This document shows positions 36,062 through 44,593 of a stretch of 64,000 nt of DNA, piece by piece. The stretch is from Anaerolineae bacterium. GTDB taxonomy: Bacteria > Chloroflexota > Anaerolineae > Anaerolineales > E44-bin32. The position numbers were made by a program, and so were the translations under genes. Under the pieces are notes generated by a model that saw nothing but the letters and a program-made list of their open reading frames with translations, was not told where the DNA came from and made no database searches. Location of the stretch: assembly GCA_011174825.1 (NCBI GenBank), contig DUEZ01000063.1, positions 1 to 64,000 of the forward strand, given 5' to 3'. Numbering within the stretch: the first letter of the stretch is position 1; the number at the start of each line of letters is the position of its first letter.

Positions 36062-36675
36062 ATGATTACCTGCCGAGGGTGGGTGCGTTGATGCTCCGCA
36101 TGGATGATGGCCAGAATGGTGTCCACCGTTGCGTCCAGTTCGTTCTCCGCGTTGAGGACGTAATAGTCAAACAGGTGGACCTGTTCGAGTTCCTGATGTA
36201 CGGTTTCGAGGCGCAGTTTCAGTTCCTCAGGGTTTTCAGTCTTACGGGTTTTGAGACGCTCGACCAATTCCTCTTCGCTACGGGTTGAGAGAAAGATCAG
36301 AAGCGCTTCGGGGCAAAGGAAACGAATGGTCTCAGCGCCCTGGACATCGATACGCATTACGACGTCTTGACCACTTGTCAGCGCTTGCCGCACTTGCTGT
36401 TTGGGTATCCCCTTATAATCACTATAAACAAGGGCATGTTCGAGCAGTTCGTCCTGCTCGATCATCTCGTCAAACTCCTCCTGGCTCAAAAAGAAATAGT
36501 CAACACCATGCACCTCATCAGGGCGCTTGGGGCGCGTGGTGGCCGTGACGACGAAGTGAAAGGGGAGATCGCGTTCCTTCATCCTTTGCACCACGCTGTC
36601 CTTACCGACACCAGAAGGACCGGAAATCACGATCAGCAGCGGCTGAAGCTGTTGTTCGAGTAGGGTTTCGAGCAT
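36058..36675 (-). CDS. gmk: Guanylate kinase
   Basis: The 205-residue protein has P-loop ISGPSGVGKDSV (about 18-28), FVVTATTRPKRPDEVHGVDYFFLS and the GMP-binding MRIDVQGAETI segment. It phosphorylates GMP to GDP. AGGAGG stands nine bases before the ATG. Promoter -10 TATACT and -35 TTCGCA are at 36700-36728 on the minus strand. Confidence 0.96.
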   Translation of the reverse strand: MLETLLEQQLQPLLIVISGPSGVGKDSVVQRMKERDLPFHFVVTATTRPKRPDEVHGVDYFFLSQEEFDEMIEQDELLEHALVYSDYKGIPKQQVRQALTSGQDVVMRIDVQGAETIRFLCPEALLIFLSTRSEEELVERLKTRKTENPEELKLRLETVHQELEQVHLFDYYVLNAENELDATVDTILAIIHAEHQRTHPRQVII

Positions 36676-36699
36676 GGGTTGAAGCCTCCTGCAGGGCTC

Positions 36700-36728
36700 A
36701 GTATAATCTATTTAGAGAGCGCTGCGAA
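36700..36728 (-). promoter_or_regulatory. Candidate gmk promoter
   Basis: TTCGCA, 17 bases, TATACT on the minus strand, about 25 bases upstream of the gmk start. Confidence 0.5.
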
Positions 36729-36854
36729 GTAGGTGGGCTCGAAGGAGTGAACGAATCAGGATAGACCTTTGTGGTGCACACAAGGGTGGAAAATCGTGGG
36801 AGTGCTCAGTGAGAAGTGTGATTAGCAAGGTGCCAAATGACGGTGGAGGTTCCT

Positions 36855-37244
36855 ATGCCAACATATGATTATAGGTGTCTTGATTGCCGTAAACGAGTGT
36901 CGGTTTATCAAGCCTATGAAGAGTATGGGAACGTCCCAGTAACTTGTACGCATTGTGGCAGCTCGAATCTGAAACGTCTCATCGGACGAATTCGATTCGC
37001 CCGCTCGGAGGAATCTCGGCTGGAATCGCTGGCCGATCCAAGCGGTTGGGGGGATTTCGATGAGGAGGATCCTCGCTCGATGGCGCGTATGATGCGCAAG
37101 ATGAGTCAGGAGATGGGCGAAGAGACGCCCCCCGAATTTGATGAGGTCGTGGATCGCCTGGAGGCTGGGGAAAGCCCTGAAGAGATCGAAAGGAGCATGC
37201 CCGATCTGGGCGGAGGGGGCGAGGATTTCGATTTTGGGGGTTAA
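36855..37244 (+). CDS. FmdB-family zinc ribbon protein
   Basis: The 129-residue protein has an N-terminal FmdB zinc ribbon (YDYRCLDCRKRVSV, VTCTHCGSSNLKRLI) and an acidic C-terminal half ending in glycine and aspartate (DLGGGGEDFDFGG). FmdB proteins are small regulatory or scaffold proteins of uncertain role. The start at 36855 follows GGTGGAGG; an alternative Met six codons upstream is possible. Confidence 0.88.
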   Translation: MPTYDYRCLDCRKRVSVYQAYEEYGNVPVTCTHCGSSNLKRLIGRIRFARSEESRLESLADPSGWGDFDEEDPRSMARMMRKMSQEMGEETPPEFDEVVDRLEAGESPEEIERSMPDLGGGGEDFDFGG

Positions 37245-37247
37245 TAT

Positions 37248-37312
37248 GGGGTGCTTAGGCACCGGGTCACCTTGGCGCTAAGGCACCAAGATCCCAGGTG
37301 CTTGAGTTCATA
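37248..37312. repeat. GCACCT/AGGCACC inverted repeat, partial copy
   Basis: TGCTTAGGCACCGGG and GGCGCTAAGGCACCAAG...CAGGTGCTT are related to the element at 50658-50772. It lies right after the stop of the zinc ribbon gene. Confidence 0.45.
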
Positions 37313-37395
37313 AGGCCTATGAAGATATGACATTTTCCCCCTCAACATCAAACGGGCTTGGGATTAGTTAGGTATCCTCCAAATTCTCAGCAGGG

Positions 37396-37431
37396 TTGAC
37401 AAAAATCTAAATGTCAGATATTATCTGACAT
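37396..37431 (+). promoter_or_regulatory. Strong promoter with -10 inside a 21-bp palindrome (autoregulatory operator)
   Basis: TTGACA (37396-37401), 17 bases, TATTAT (37419-37424). The -10 is at the centre of ATGTCAGATATTATCTGACAT (37411-37431), a palindrome with one mismatch at its centre. More TGTCAG or CTGACA half-sites follow at 37433, 37455, 37467 and near 37480. A repressor binding here would block its own promoter. The winged-helix gene follows at 37484. Confidence 0.75.
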
Positions 37432-37483
37432 ATGTCAGTATTAGTCTTGCATATGACAGACTTGTTCTGACAATAATACTGTC

Positions 37484-37825
37484 ATGGAAATAGCTATGTT
37501 GGAACCTATTCTGGGCTCGGTCAACTCCGAGAGAGTGCTCGTATATATTCTTACGAGGGAAGAAGGATATGCGCGTGAGATTGCTAGATTCTTCGGTGCA
37601 GATCCTGATTCTATCCAAAAACAACTAACAAAGCTTGAATCAGGTGCCGTGTTAATCAGCAGAGAGGCGGGTCGAACAGTTCTGTATCGGTTCAATCCCC
37701 GATATGCATTTCTACCTGAGCTAAGGAGCTTGCTTGAGAAAGCCTTGACGTTCTATCCGGTAGAAGAGCGTGAGCGACTGATGATGACAAGACGACGGCC
37801 CAGGCGCAGAGGCAAGCCATCGTGA
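37484..37825 (+). CDS. Winged-helix transcriptional regulator (ArsR/MarR-like) of a two-gene module
   Basis: The 113-residue protein is a winged helix with LEPILGSVNSERVLVYIL, EEGYAREIARFFGADPDSIQKQLTKLE and VLYRFNPRYAFLPELRSLLEKA, a compact family usually encoded next to a nucleotidyltransferase-like protein. It should repress through the palindrome at 37411. The start may instead be Met 37496. Its stop overlaps the next GTG start (GTGA). The two together look like a toxin-antitoxin-like or nucleotidyltransferase regulatory pair. Confidence 0.82.
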   Translation: MEIAMLEPILGSVNSERVLVYILTREEGYAREIARFFGADPDSIQKQLTKLESGAVLISREAGRTVLYRFNPRYAFLPELRSLLEKALTFYPVEERERLMMTRRRPRRRGKPS

Positions 37826-38355
37826 AACCAGTTCGCGATATGACGCAGGCGGAATTGGGCGCTTATGTCCAATCACACTTAGGCGCTAAAGGGATTGATG
37901 TTGTCTTATCAGGTGGAGCAGTCGTGGCAATCTATACTTCCGGAAAGTACGTCTCGCCCGATCTCGATCTTGTTAATCGGTATTCTGCCAAACGTTCGGC
38001 GATAAAGAGCGCGATGGAAGAGCTAGGATTTCAGGAAGTGGGAAGGCACTTCGAACATCCTGATTCGGAATTTTTCGTGGAGTTCCCTCCCGGACCGCTT
38101 TCGCTCGGGGAGGAATACATTAACCAAATCGAAGAAATCGAAAAGGAAACTGGAATACTGCGCATAATCTCGCCTACTGACTGCGTGAAGGACAGGCTCG
38201 CGTGGTATTACTACTATGGCGATAGGCAGTGTTTGTCGCAAGCGATACTGGTATCAAACGAGAATCGTATCGACATTGATGAAATCAGGAATTGGTCAGA
38301 GAGAGAAGGAAAACTTGAGGAATTCGAGAAGATCAGTCCAAAGCTTGAGGGGTAG
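37822..38355 (+). CDS. Nucleotidyltransferase-like protein (AbiEii/DUF6036-like), putative toxin or modifier
   Basis: The 177-residue protein has the minimal nucleotidyltransferase motif LSGGAVVAIYTSGKYVSPDLDLV (GG followed by DxD) at about 30-53, with a third acidic residue likely in SEFFVEF, and a C-terminal DCVKDRLAWYYYYGDRQCL. It resembles AbiEii-like transferases that modify tRNA or nucleotides. It is translationally coupled to the winged-helix regulator just upstream. The toxin role is inference from gene order; no target is visible. Confidence 0.78.
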   Translation: MKPVRDMTQAELGAYVQSHLGAKGIDVVLSGGAVVAIYTSGKYVSPDLDLVNRYSAKRSAIKSAMEELGFQEVGRHFEHPDSEFFVEFPPGPLSLGEEYINQIEEIEKETGILRIISPTDCVKDRLAWYYYYGDRQCLSQAILVSNENRIDIDEIRNWSEREGKLEEFEKISPKLEG

Positions 38356-38587
38356 ATGACCAAAGATCCATGTTTTCGAATGGCTGCCCAACCACTTGCT
38401 GGAGTGGACGCTGCGGGGTGGGCGAAAATCAAGTGAAAAAATCTTGCGGGGGCGCTCTGCTCAATCCCGTTCTGCATTGTTTGCCATCACCAATGTGGGC
38501 AAATTGCAGTTGTCTGTGGATCAGATCAGGGTTCTTCGATCCTAAAAAGAAGCTTATGGGGATTGAAAATGACTCGGTCGGTGTGTG

Positions 38588-39229
38588 CTAGGAGGGACGA
38601 CTTTCCTCACCTCCCGACAAGCGCGCATCAACCACACGCCGTATCTCTTTTTGGACTTCATTGATGGGTAGCAGGGCGTCGATGACCACCCAGCGCTCAG
38701 GCTCTGCAGCAGCCATGGCGAGATAGCCTTCTCGCACCCGGTGATGGAACGCCAAATCATAGGCGTCGAGGCGGTTCCAGTTTCCGTCCTGCTCGCGCCT
38801 CTTCAAACCCTCCTCGATGGGTAGATCCAGCAACAAGGTCAAATCGGGTATGAGACCACCGGTCGCGAAGGTAGTGATCGATCTTAAGCTATCCAGATCC
38901 AATTCGTGGCCATGGCCTTGATAGGCCAGCGAAGCGTCATAAAATCGATCGCATACCACCACCAGACCCTTCTCGAGTTGGGGCAGGATCACTTCATTAA
39001 CGTGCTGTGCTCGCGCGGCGGAGAAGAGCAGGAACTCGGTCCGCGGGTGCATAAGGGTGTTGTCGAGAGAGAACAAAATGCGGCGTATTTGCTCGCCGAT
39101 ATATGTACCGCCGGGTTCACGAGAGTGCAGCACATCATGGCCCTGCGCTTGTAAATGCTCGACCAACTGCATGGCCTGGGATGTCTTACCGCCCCCCTCA
39201 GGGCCTTCGAGGGTAATGAACAGGCTCAC
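38588..39229 (-). CDS. tmk: Thymidylate kinase
   Basis: The 213-residue protein has the P-loop FITLEGPEGGGKTSQ (residues 9-16), SREPGGTYIGEQIR with the DR-type basic residues, and VCDRFYDASLAYQGHGHELD. It phosphorylates dTMP to dTDP. Its start overlaps the end of the upstream ATPase gene by four bases, in an operon reaching back to pdxS. Confidence 0.96.
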   Translation of the reverse strand: MSLFITLEGPEGGGKTSQAMQLVEHLQAQGHDVLHSREPGGTYIGEQIRRILFSLDNTLMHPRTEFLLFSAARAQHVNEVILPQLEKGLVVVCDRFYDASLAYQGHGHELDLDSLRSITTFATGGLIPDLTLLLDLPIEEGLKRREQDGNWNRLDAYDLAFHHRVREGYLAMAAAEPERWVVIDALLPINEVQKEIRRVVDARLSGGEESRPS

Positions 39230-40821
39230 TGGCGGAGGATCCTCACGCGCCTTCTGGGCTCTTTCCCATACGAGTGGGACACCAGATTTGCTTGGCGCGC
39301 CATCTGATGCTGCAGACGGCGGACATAGGATGAGGCCGGTGATAGATCGACGGAACGCGCCCCGTCGAGTATGGCCTGGACGGCTTGTTGTGCCTCTTGC
39401 ATAGCATCCTCGAGAGACGGGTCCTCAAGACCGGTCCCCTGCAAGTTGAAGAGATCGGTCAGGAAATGCTCCATCTGGCTGACGGTATTCGACCTCAGCA
39501 CGTAGATGGGCATGCGGCGATTTTCCGCTTGGGCAACAACCTTCTGACGTTTGCGATAGTATGAGCGAAGCGTGACCAGTACGTCTGCCTCCCCCAAACT
39601 ATCGACCAAGAGCGCAGGAACGTGCAGCCGTTTGGCGGCTTGTCGCAGGCGGTTACGGGCTGCGCCGTAAGGGAAAATACGAATCGGCTCAAGAGGTGAT
39701 CCGGGCATACGCGGGGGGGTAGGGGAATAGGGCAACTCCTCCTCATCGGACGGCAACGCGGTGGGAAGGGCGGTTTGACGCCGGTATCCGACCCGACCAA
39801 CCTGCGCAGGCGTTGGTGGGGTTTCGATTTTAATTTCTCCCTTTTCGTCCCGTGAGCGTAGTTCAGGCAATAGAGGCCGACCTCGCAGCATGGCGTCCAC
39901 CGCAGCAGCGACATCGTGATGAACCGCCAACCGTTCTCGATCCTGGATCTCGATCAGCACATCGAAAGTCGGCGCCGCTCGCCGCTCGAGCACGGTCTTC
40001 TGGGTGCCACGCCGACGGGCTTCCTCGTCGGAGAGGGTGACCGATTCGATGCCGCCGATCAAATCCGAAAGGGTAGGGTTGAGCAATAAGTTCTCGAGGT
40101 TGTTGCCGTGGGCAGTGCCGATCAATTGAACGCCGCGTTCAGCGATGGTGCGGGCAGCCACGGCCTCTAATTCCCGGCCGATCTCATCGATGACGATCAC
40201 CTCTGGATTGTGGTTCTCGACAGCTTCGATCATCACCTCATGTTGAAGCGTCGGTTCCCGCACTTGCATGCGACGTGCTTTCCCGATGGCCGGGTGTGGT
40301 ACATCGCCGTCGCCGGCGATCTCGTTGGATGTGTCAACGATGACCACCCTCTTTTCATCGGCCAGGATACGCGCGGCTTCACGTAACATGGTGGTCTTTC
40401 CTACGCCAGGTCGGCCAACCAACAAGATGCTTTTACCATTGGTGATGTAATCCTGGATGATGTCGATCGTTCCGTAGACGGCACGACCGACCCGACAGGT
40501 CAAGCCGACGATGTGATCGTGTCGATTGCGGATGGCGGAGATGCGGTGTAGCGTGCGTTCGATACCGGCGCGATTATCGGCGTCGAATTCGCCGATGCGA
40601 GAGACCACATAGTCGATGTCCTTTCGATCGACTTCCCGATTGCTCAATATGATCTCGTCAGGTAGGTAGCGCGCGGTAGGAACACGTCCGAGGTCGAGGA
40701 TCACCTCGAGAAGGTCATCTTGGCGGTTGATCTCGTTTAATTTCTGAGTGATCTCAGCAGGCAGGACCCCCAGAAGATCATTTAGGTTATCAGTGATGCG
40801 TTGTCGGGTCATTTTGCTCAC
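39226..40821 (-). CDS. SpoIIIAA/Ycf45-like ATPase with C-terminal R3H domain
   Basis: The 531-residue protein has a SpoIIIAA-type AAA core: Walker A GRPGVGKTT (136-144), VVIVDTSNEIAGDGD, Walker B VIVIDEIG and QLIGTAHGNNLENLL. A C-terminal R3H single-strand nucleic-acid-binding domain (VRRLQHQMARQANLVSHSYGKEPRRRV) follows a basic, proline-rich linker. Homologues occur in Chloroflexota and cyanobacteria/plastids; the function is uncertain, perhaps RNA or DNA handling. It overlaps tmk and the GNAT-like gene by four bases each. Confidence 0.88.
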   Translation of the reverse strand: MSKMTRQRITDNLNDLLGVLPAEITQKLNEINRQDDLLEVILDLGRVPTARYLPDEIILSNREVDRKDIDYVVSRIGEFDADNRAGIERTLHRISAIRNRHDHIVGLTCRVGRAVYGTIDIIQDYITNGKSILLVGRPGVGKTTMLREAARILADEKRVVIVDTSNEIAGDGDVPHPAIGKARRMQVREPTLQHEVMIEAVENHNPEVIVIDEIGRELEAVAARTIAERGVQLIGTAHGNNLENLLLNPTLSDLIGGIESVTLSDEEARRRGTQKTVLERRAAPTFDVLIEIQDRERLAVHHDVAAAVDAMLRGRPLLPELRSRDEKGEIKIETPPTPAQVGRVGYRRQTALPTALPSDEEELPYSPTPPRMPGSPLEPIRIFPYGAARNRLRQAAKRLHVPALLVDSLGEADVLVTLRSYYRKRQKVVAQAENRRMPIYVLRSNTVSQMEHFLTDLFNLQGTGLEDPSLEDAMQEAQQAVQAILDGARSVDLSPASSYVRRLQHQMARQANLVSHSYGKEPRRRVRILRQ

Positions 40822-41771
40822 GATGCCGGTTTGTGATTTTCGATAGACGAGAAAGGCGCCGTAGGTTCTGGTTGTGTGCCTTCCAAAGCGGGTAAAGGTG
40901 CGCGCGCTGGATGGCGAACTGCGGCCGTCAAGCGCTTGACCATCACCGCCTGATCTGTGAAAGGTTCAAAACCGAGATGCTCCAAGGATTGGCTCAATCC
41001 ACCTTGATAGGAACGGACACATACATAGATCGGTTTACCTGGAGGGTATGAATACTGTACCAGGAAACCGGCCAAAAGATCATCGATCCGCTCCGCTGCA
41101 GGGTGGAAATAAGGTTGCACCCACACGCCCCGCGAGCCACGGTCGACATCAAGATAACCCAACAATTCGCCTTCGTCCCAGTGCACAAAACCGCGGTTGT
41201 TGGTCGCTGGCGGTGGCTCAACTTGTTGTACCAAGGCGGGGACCAGGTTGTGATAGAGACTCTGGATCGGCGGTCCATCTGTCCCCACTTCCATACGCCA
41301 GGCCTCGTCAAGCGGCGTCGCATCCCCTAACGGTGAACCGATCAGTCTCCAAATCTGTTGCCGGGCGTAGGTAGCGTATCCGGCCCGCCTTAAACTTTCA
41401 AAAGCCGTCTTGGTCTCGTCCACTTCGGCGATGAGATGATGGGCGCCGCCCTCACCAGCCGATTGGTTGAGGGCGTCAAGCAACTTGATACAATGGGGCT
41501 CTGTTAGCACCTCTGTTGGGCCGATGAAAGTCAAGCGAGCGTAAGGTTGATTGGCGCGGCGGCGGATTTGACCCACGGCGAGGCACTTCCCCGCCTCCTC
41601 AGGACGGGCGATCAGGGTAGATGTCCTCCTGCCAAGTGTGAGGACATCGAGGAGTGCGTTTTGTAGCGGATGGCGACTGCTGGTGTAAGCCAGATGGGAA
41701 TCTAAGCATAACCCTTCGTTGCGTAAGCGATAAAGTAAGGTGAGATCGCGCCAATCGATGGGACGGATCAT
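40818..41771 (-). CDS. GNAT acetyltransferase-like protein
   Basis: The 317-residue protein begins IRPIDWRDLTLLYRLRNEGLCLD and has a first half with FESLRRAGYATYARQQIWRLIG and a second half with GYLDVDRGSRGVWVQPYFHPAAERI, resembling two degenerate GNAT folds. The acetyl-CoA P-loop is not clear. It lies between pdxT and the SpoIIIAA-like ATPase in one operon. No precise function is proposed. Confidence 0.68.
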   Translation of the reverse strand: MIRPIDWRDLTLLYRLRNEGLCLDSHLAYTSSRHPLQNALLDVLTLGRRTSTLIARPEEAGKCLAVGQIRRRANQPYARLTFIGPTEVLTEPHCIKLLDALNQSAGEGGAHHLIAEVDETKTAFESLRRAGYATYARQQIWRLIGSPLGDATPLDEAWRMEVGTDGPPIQSLYHNLVPALVQQVEPPPATNNRGFVHWDEGELLGYLDVDRGSRGVWVQPYFHPAAERIDDLLAGFLVQYSYPPGKPIYVCVRSYQGGLSQSLEHLGFEPFTDQAVMVKRLTAAVRHPARAPLPALEGTQPEPTAPFSSIENHKPAS

Positions 41772-41777
41772 ATTACC

Positions 41778-42365
41778 TCATCCTTTCGCTAAGCCCAGGA
41801 AGTAGCGGTGGAAGCGATCATCCCCCGCGAGCTCGGGGTGGAAACTCGTTGCCAGCAGGTGCCCCTGTCGAGCGGCCACGATGCGATCCCCGTCCCCTCG
41901 CTCTTTGGGGAGACGGGCCAATACCTCAACGCCCTCACCGACGTTCTCGATGATTGGGGCTCGGATAAAGATCGCCCGATAGGGTTTGTCGGGATCTTCG
42001 AGCGCCGGGATGCTCAACTCGGTCTCGAAGCTGTCAACCTGACGACCGAAGGCATTGCGCTCCACGGTGATGTCCATCACGTTCAACAGAGGTTGTTGGC
42101 GTCGAGTATCATTTGAGAGAAAGATCGCTCCGGCACAGGTTCCCCAGATGGGACGGTCCTGGCTAAAACGACGCAGGGGCTCGATGAGATGATACGAAGT
42201 GGCCAGTTTTCCGATGGTGGTCGATTCGCCTCCCGGGATGATGAGACCTTCAAGATCCTTCAGCTGCTCCGGTAATCGCACCTCGACCGTCTCCACCCCT
42301 AATGGGCGAAGGGAGGCGATGTGTTCGGCAAAATCGCCTTGGAGCGCCAGTATGCCCACTTTCAT
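41778..42365 (-). CDS. pdxT: Pyridoxal 5'-phosphate synthase glutaminase subunit
   Basis: The 195-residue class I glutamine amidotransferase has GVLALQGDFAEH-like start, PGGESTTIGKL, nucleophile C77 in WGTCAGAIFL and H176/E178 in SFHPEL. It supplies ammonia to PdxS for PLP synthesis. Its ATG overlaps the PNPOx-like gene stop by four bases. PdxS is two genes upstream. Confidence 0.96.
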   Translation of the reverse strand: MKVGILALQGDFAEHIASLRPLGVETVEVRLPEQLKDLEGLIIPGGESTTIGKLATSYHLIEPLRRFSQDRPIWGTCAGAIFLSNDTRRQQPLLNVMDITVERNAFGRQVDSFETELSIPALEDPDKPYRAIFIRAPIIENVGEGVEVLARLPKERGDGDRIVAARQGHLLATSFHPELAGDDRFHRYFLGLAKG

Positions 42366-42871
42366 CCTGATTCCACCTTCTGTTTACCGCTCCAAGCATC
42401 GATCTCGATAGCGTACACGGCGGTTTGGTCAAGTTCATCGGAGATGATTGGGCGATAATCCTCGCCTGCCTGTAGGTCAGGGAAGTATTTGTCCAGAAGC
42501 CCTTGTAGTCCGAACCGTTTTTCCTGGTCGCTACCCACCACCCTTGCCTCTCCGAAGACGATCACGCTGGCGTACTCCGTGCTGAACTTGATCGCTGTGT
42601 CGGCAGGCAGCAGCTTGCCCATCTCTGCTGTGCTGAAGCAGACCTGAGAATTTCGTTCAACATTGGAGAGAGCGCGACCTTCGGTAGCGGTGTGAAAGTA
42701 GAGGCGGCGATTCGCCGCATCAAACCAGAACAGGTTCGGGTTGATAAAGGGTTGATCGCTGACCGAGGTGGCGATGAAGCCGATCTGCGCTTTGTGCAGC
42801 ATGGCTTCTATCTCGCGATCGCTGGGCATAGCCCGATCAAGCCGTCGGAGACGAGTGCGCTCGTCGTTCAT
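42362..42871 (-). CDS. Pyridoxamine 5'-phosphate oxidase-like flavin protein
   Basis: The 169-residue protein has the split-barrel FMN-binding pattern: IGFIATSVSDQPFINPNLFWFDAANRRLYFHTA, SNVERNSQVCFST and a C-terminal tail with a Trp. It is the small PNPOx-like group (heme or F420-related members exist), not the classical PdxH. The start at 42871 follows GAGAGGAAG; an upstream Met would overlap pdxS. Being between pdxS and pdxT links it to vitamin B6 metabolism or flavin redox. Confidence 0.83.
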   Translation of the reverse strand: MNDERTRLRRLDRAMPSDREIEAMLHKAQIGFIATSVSDQPFINPNLFWFDAANRRLYFHTATEGRALSNVERNSQVCFSTAEMGKLLPADTAIKFSTEYASVIVFGEARVVGSDQEKRFGLQGLLDKYFPDLQAGEDYRPIISDELDQTAVYAIEIDAWSGKQKVESG

Positions 42872-42899
42872 CGACGCGGGGTCTTCCTCTCGAAGTGAT

Positions 42900-43787
42900 T
42901 TACCAACCGCGTACCGCCAATCGTTCCGCTTCTGGCAACTCGCTGACACCGATCCCAACCATGGGTTCGCCCAGCCCCCTGCTGATTTCGGCCAAGATCT
43001 TGGGATCGTTGTAATGTGTGGTCGCCTCGACGATCGCCTTAGCCCGTCTCGGTGGGTCGCCCGATTTGAAGATGCCCGAACCGACGAAGACGCCGTCCAA
43101 CCCCAACTGCATCATCATCGCCGCGTCGGCGGGTGTAGCGATGCCACCGGCCGCGAAGTTCACCACCGGCAAATGACCCAGTTCCTTGATCTCCTTCACG
43201 ATTTCGTGGGGAGCTCCGATCTCCTTGGCGTATGTCATCAACTCTTCGTCGGGCATGCTCTCAATGCGGCGGATCTCTCCGAGTACAGCCCGGGCGTGGC
43301 GTACGGCCTCGATCACGTCGCCCGTACCGGCCTCGCCTTTGGTACGGATCATCGCGGCCCCCTCTCCGATGCGCCTCAAAGCTTCACCGAGGTTTCGGCA
43401 ACCACAGACGAAGGGGATCTTGAACTCGTGTTTGTTAATGTGGTGCGCTTCGTCAGCCGGGGTGAGCACCTCAGACTCGTCGAGATAGTCGACACCTAAA
43501 GCCTGCAAAATCTGAGCCTCGACGAAGTGACCGATGCGGCACTTGGCCATGACGGGGATCGAGACAGCATCCATGATCTGGAGGATCAATTCGGGATCGC
43601 TCATGCGGGCCACGCCGCCTTGGGCACGGATGTCCGCTGGGACTCGCTCGAGAGCCATCACGGCCACCGCACCGGCCTCCTCAGCGATGCGGGCGTGCTC
43701 AGCCGTAACCACATCCATGATCACGCCACCCTTGAGCATCTGGGCTAGGCCCTTCTTGACTGCGAAGGTACCTACTTTCTTTTCCAC
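42900..43787 (-). CDS. pdxS: Pyridoxal 5'-phosphate synthase lyase subunit
   Basis: The 295-residue protein is Pdx[48 protein letters not shown] with the catalytic lysine region (MAKCRIGHF), and [29 protein letters not shown]. It makes PLP from ribose 5-phosphate, glyceraldehyde 3-phosphate and ammonia. GTG start with a GGGAGG site. An extended -10 TGGTAGAAT is upstream at 43824-43832. Confidence 0.97.
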   Translation of the reverse strand: MEKKVGTFAVKKGLAQMLKGGVIMDVVTAEHARIAEEAGAVAVMALERVPADIRAQGGVARMSDPELILQIMDAVSIPVMAKCRIGHFVEAQILQALGVDYLDESEVLTPADEAHHINKHEFKIPFVCGCRNLGEALRRIGEGAAMIRTKGEAGTGDVIEAVRHARAVLGEIRRIESMPDEELMTYAKEIGAPHEIVKEIKELGHLPVVNFAAGGIATPADAAMMMQLGLDGVFVGSGIFKSGDPPRRAKAIVEATTHYNDPKILAEISRGLGEPMVGIGVSELPEAERLAVRGW

Positions 43788-43823
43788 AGTAACCTCCCAG
43801 AGAAAATGTGTGTGTTCGTCTCG

Positions 43824-43854
43824 ATTCTACCACGCTCGCCAAGCGCGCGACAAC
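43824..43854 (-). promoter_or_regulatory. Candidate pdxS promoter
   Basis: Extended -10 TGGTAGAAT on the minus strand; a -35-like TTGTCG lies 19 bases further upstream. It would drive the whole pdxS-to-tmk operon. Confidence 0.5.
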
Positions 43855-44063
43855 GAGGAGCGATTTCGAGCGTATTTTGCGATGTATCGTAGTATAGAGC
43901 TATAGGGAAGAAAGTGGGGTTGCAGGGTGGTGAAAGTCGCCTAAAGCCTCATCTTTCCAACTACGCTGAGACGACGCAAGAAAAGGCGAAACGCGCCCCG
44001 ACTTAGGCGTCTTGGTGGCGCAGCGGTATGGAAACTAGAGGCCTCATGAGCTGAACATGGTAC
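43855..44063. other. Divergent intergenic region, no gene
   Basis: This is the space between the pdxS operon promoter and the GntR operon promoter. No repeat or RNA gene was recognised. Confidence 0.4.
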
Positions 44064-44134
44064 TTGACAAGCCGATCAGCATTTAGTACAATTATTACAA
44101 TGATACAATAATACAATGAGACAATTAGGTCAAT
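44064..44134 (+). promoter_or_regulatory. GntR operon promoter and TACAAT repeat array
   Basis: TTGACA (44064-44069), 17 bases, TACAAT (44087-44092) is a near-consensus promoter. TACAAT recurs at 44096, 44104 and 44112, then GACAAT at 44120 and GTCAAT at 44129, at 8-9-base steps. The array lies at and after the -10 and is a likely operator of the GntR-type regulator encoded at 44141. Confidence 0.7.
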
Positions 44135-44140
44135 TAAGCG

Positions 44141-44551
44141 ATGTTTGTTGAACTCGATTTCCGCAGCCATATACCGATCTATGTGCAGATCGTAGAGCGG
44201 ATCAAGCATTTGGTGGCGACGGAGGCGCTCAAGCCGGGAGATCAATTGCCTACCGTGCGGCAACTGGCGGCCGATCTTCGGGTGAACTTTAACACCATCG
44301 CGCGGGCCTACCGCATCCTGGATGAGGCGGGTGTGATCTCGACCCAGCAGGGGCGCGGCACCTATGTCTTGGAGCCGCTGCCCCCTGAAAGGGCCACGCG
44401 TCTTCGCCGGGCGGCCCTCGACGCTTTGATCCGATCCTTCCTGGTGGAGGCCGATCGGCTGGGTTTCGAGCCGGATGAGGTCACCTCGGATGTCGAACCG
44501 TTGATCGATCGCTGGCGGCAGGAGGGGGCTCCGCCAGAAGATGGGGAGTGA
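44141..44551 (+). CDS. GntR-family regulator, YtrA type
   Basis: The 136-residue protein has an N-terminal winged helix: IPIYVQIVERIKHLVATEALKPGDQLPTVRQLAADLRVNFNTIARAYRILDEAGVISTQQGRGTYV, the YtrA-subgroup pattern, and only a short C-terminal domain, so no large effector domain. YtrA regulators control neighbouring ABC exporters. It is upstream of an SPFH protein and, 2.4 kb later, an ABC exporter. Autoregulation through the TACAAT array is inferred. Confidence 0.92.
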   Translation: MFVELDFRSHIPIYVQIVERIKHLVATEALKPGDQLPTVRQLAADLRVNFNTIARAYRILDEAGVISTQQGRGTYVLEPLPPERATRLRRAALDALIRSFLVEADRLGFEPDEVTSDVEPLIDRWRQEGAPPEDGE

Positions 44552-44593
44552 GCGGGTGGGTAACATCATCCCAAGAGTTGAGGAAGGTGAGAG

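Noticed and set aside
38370-38591. 73-residue open frame between the nucleotidyltransferase and tmk genes
   Set aside because: It lacks a ribosome-binding site and any recognisable family features.
44012-44040. tRNA D-arm-like sequence (GGTGGCGCAGCGGTA)
   Set aside because: No T-arm or acceptor stem follows at the expected distance.
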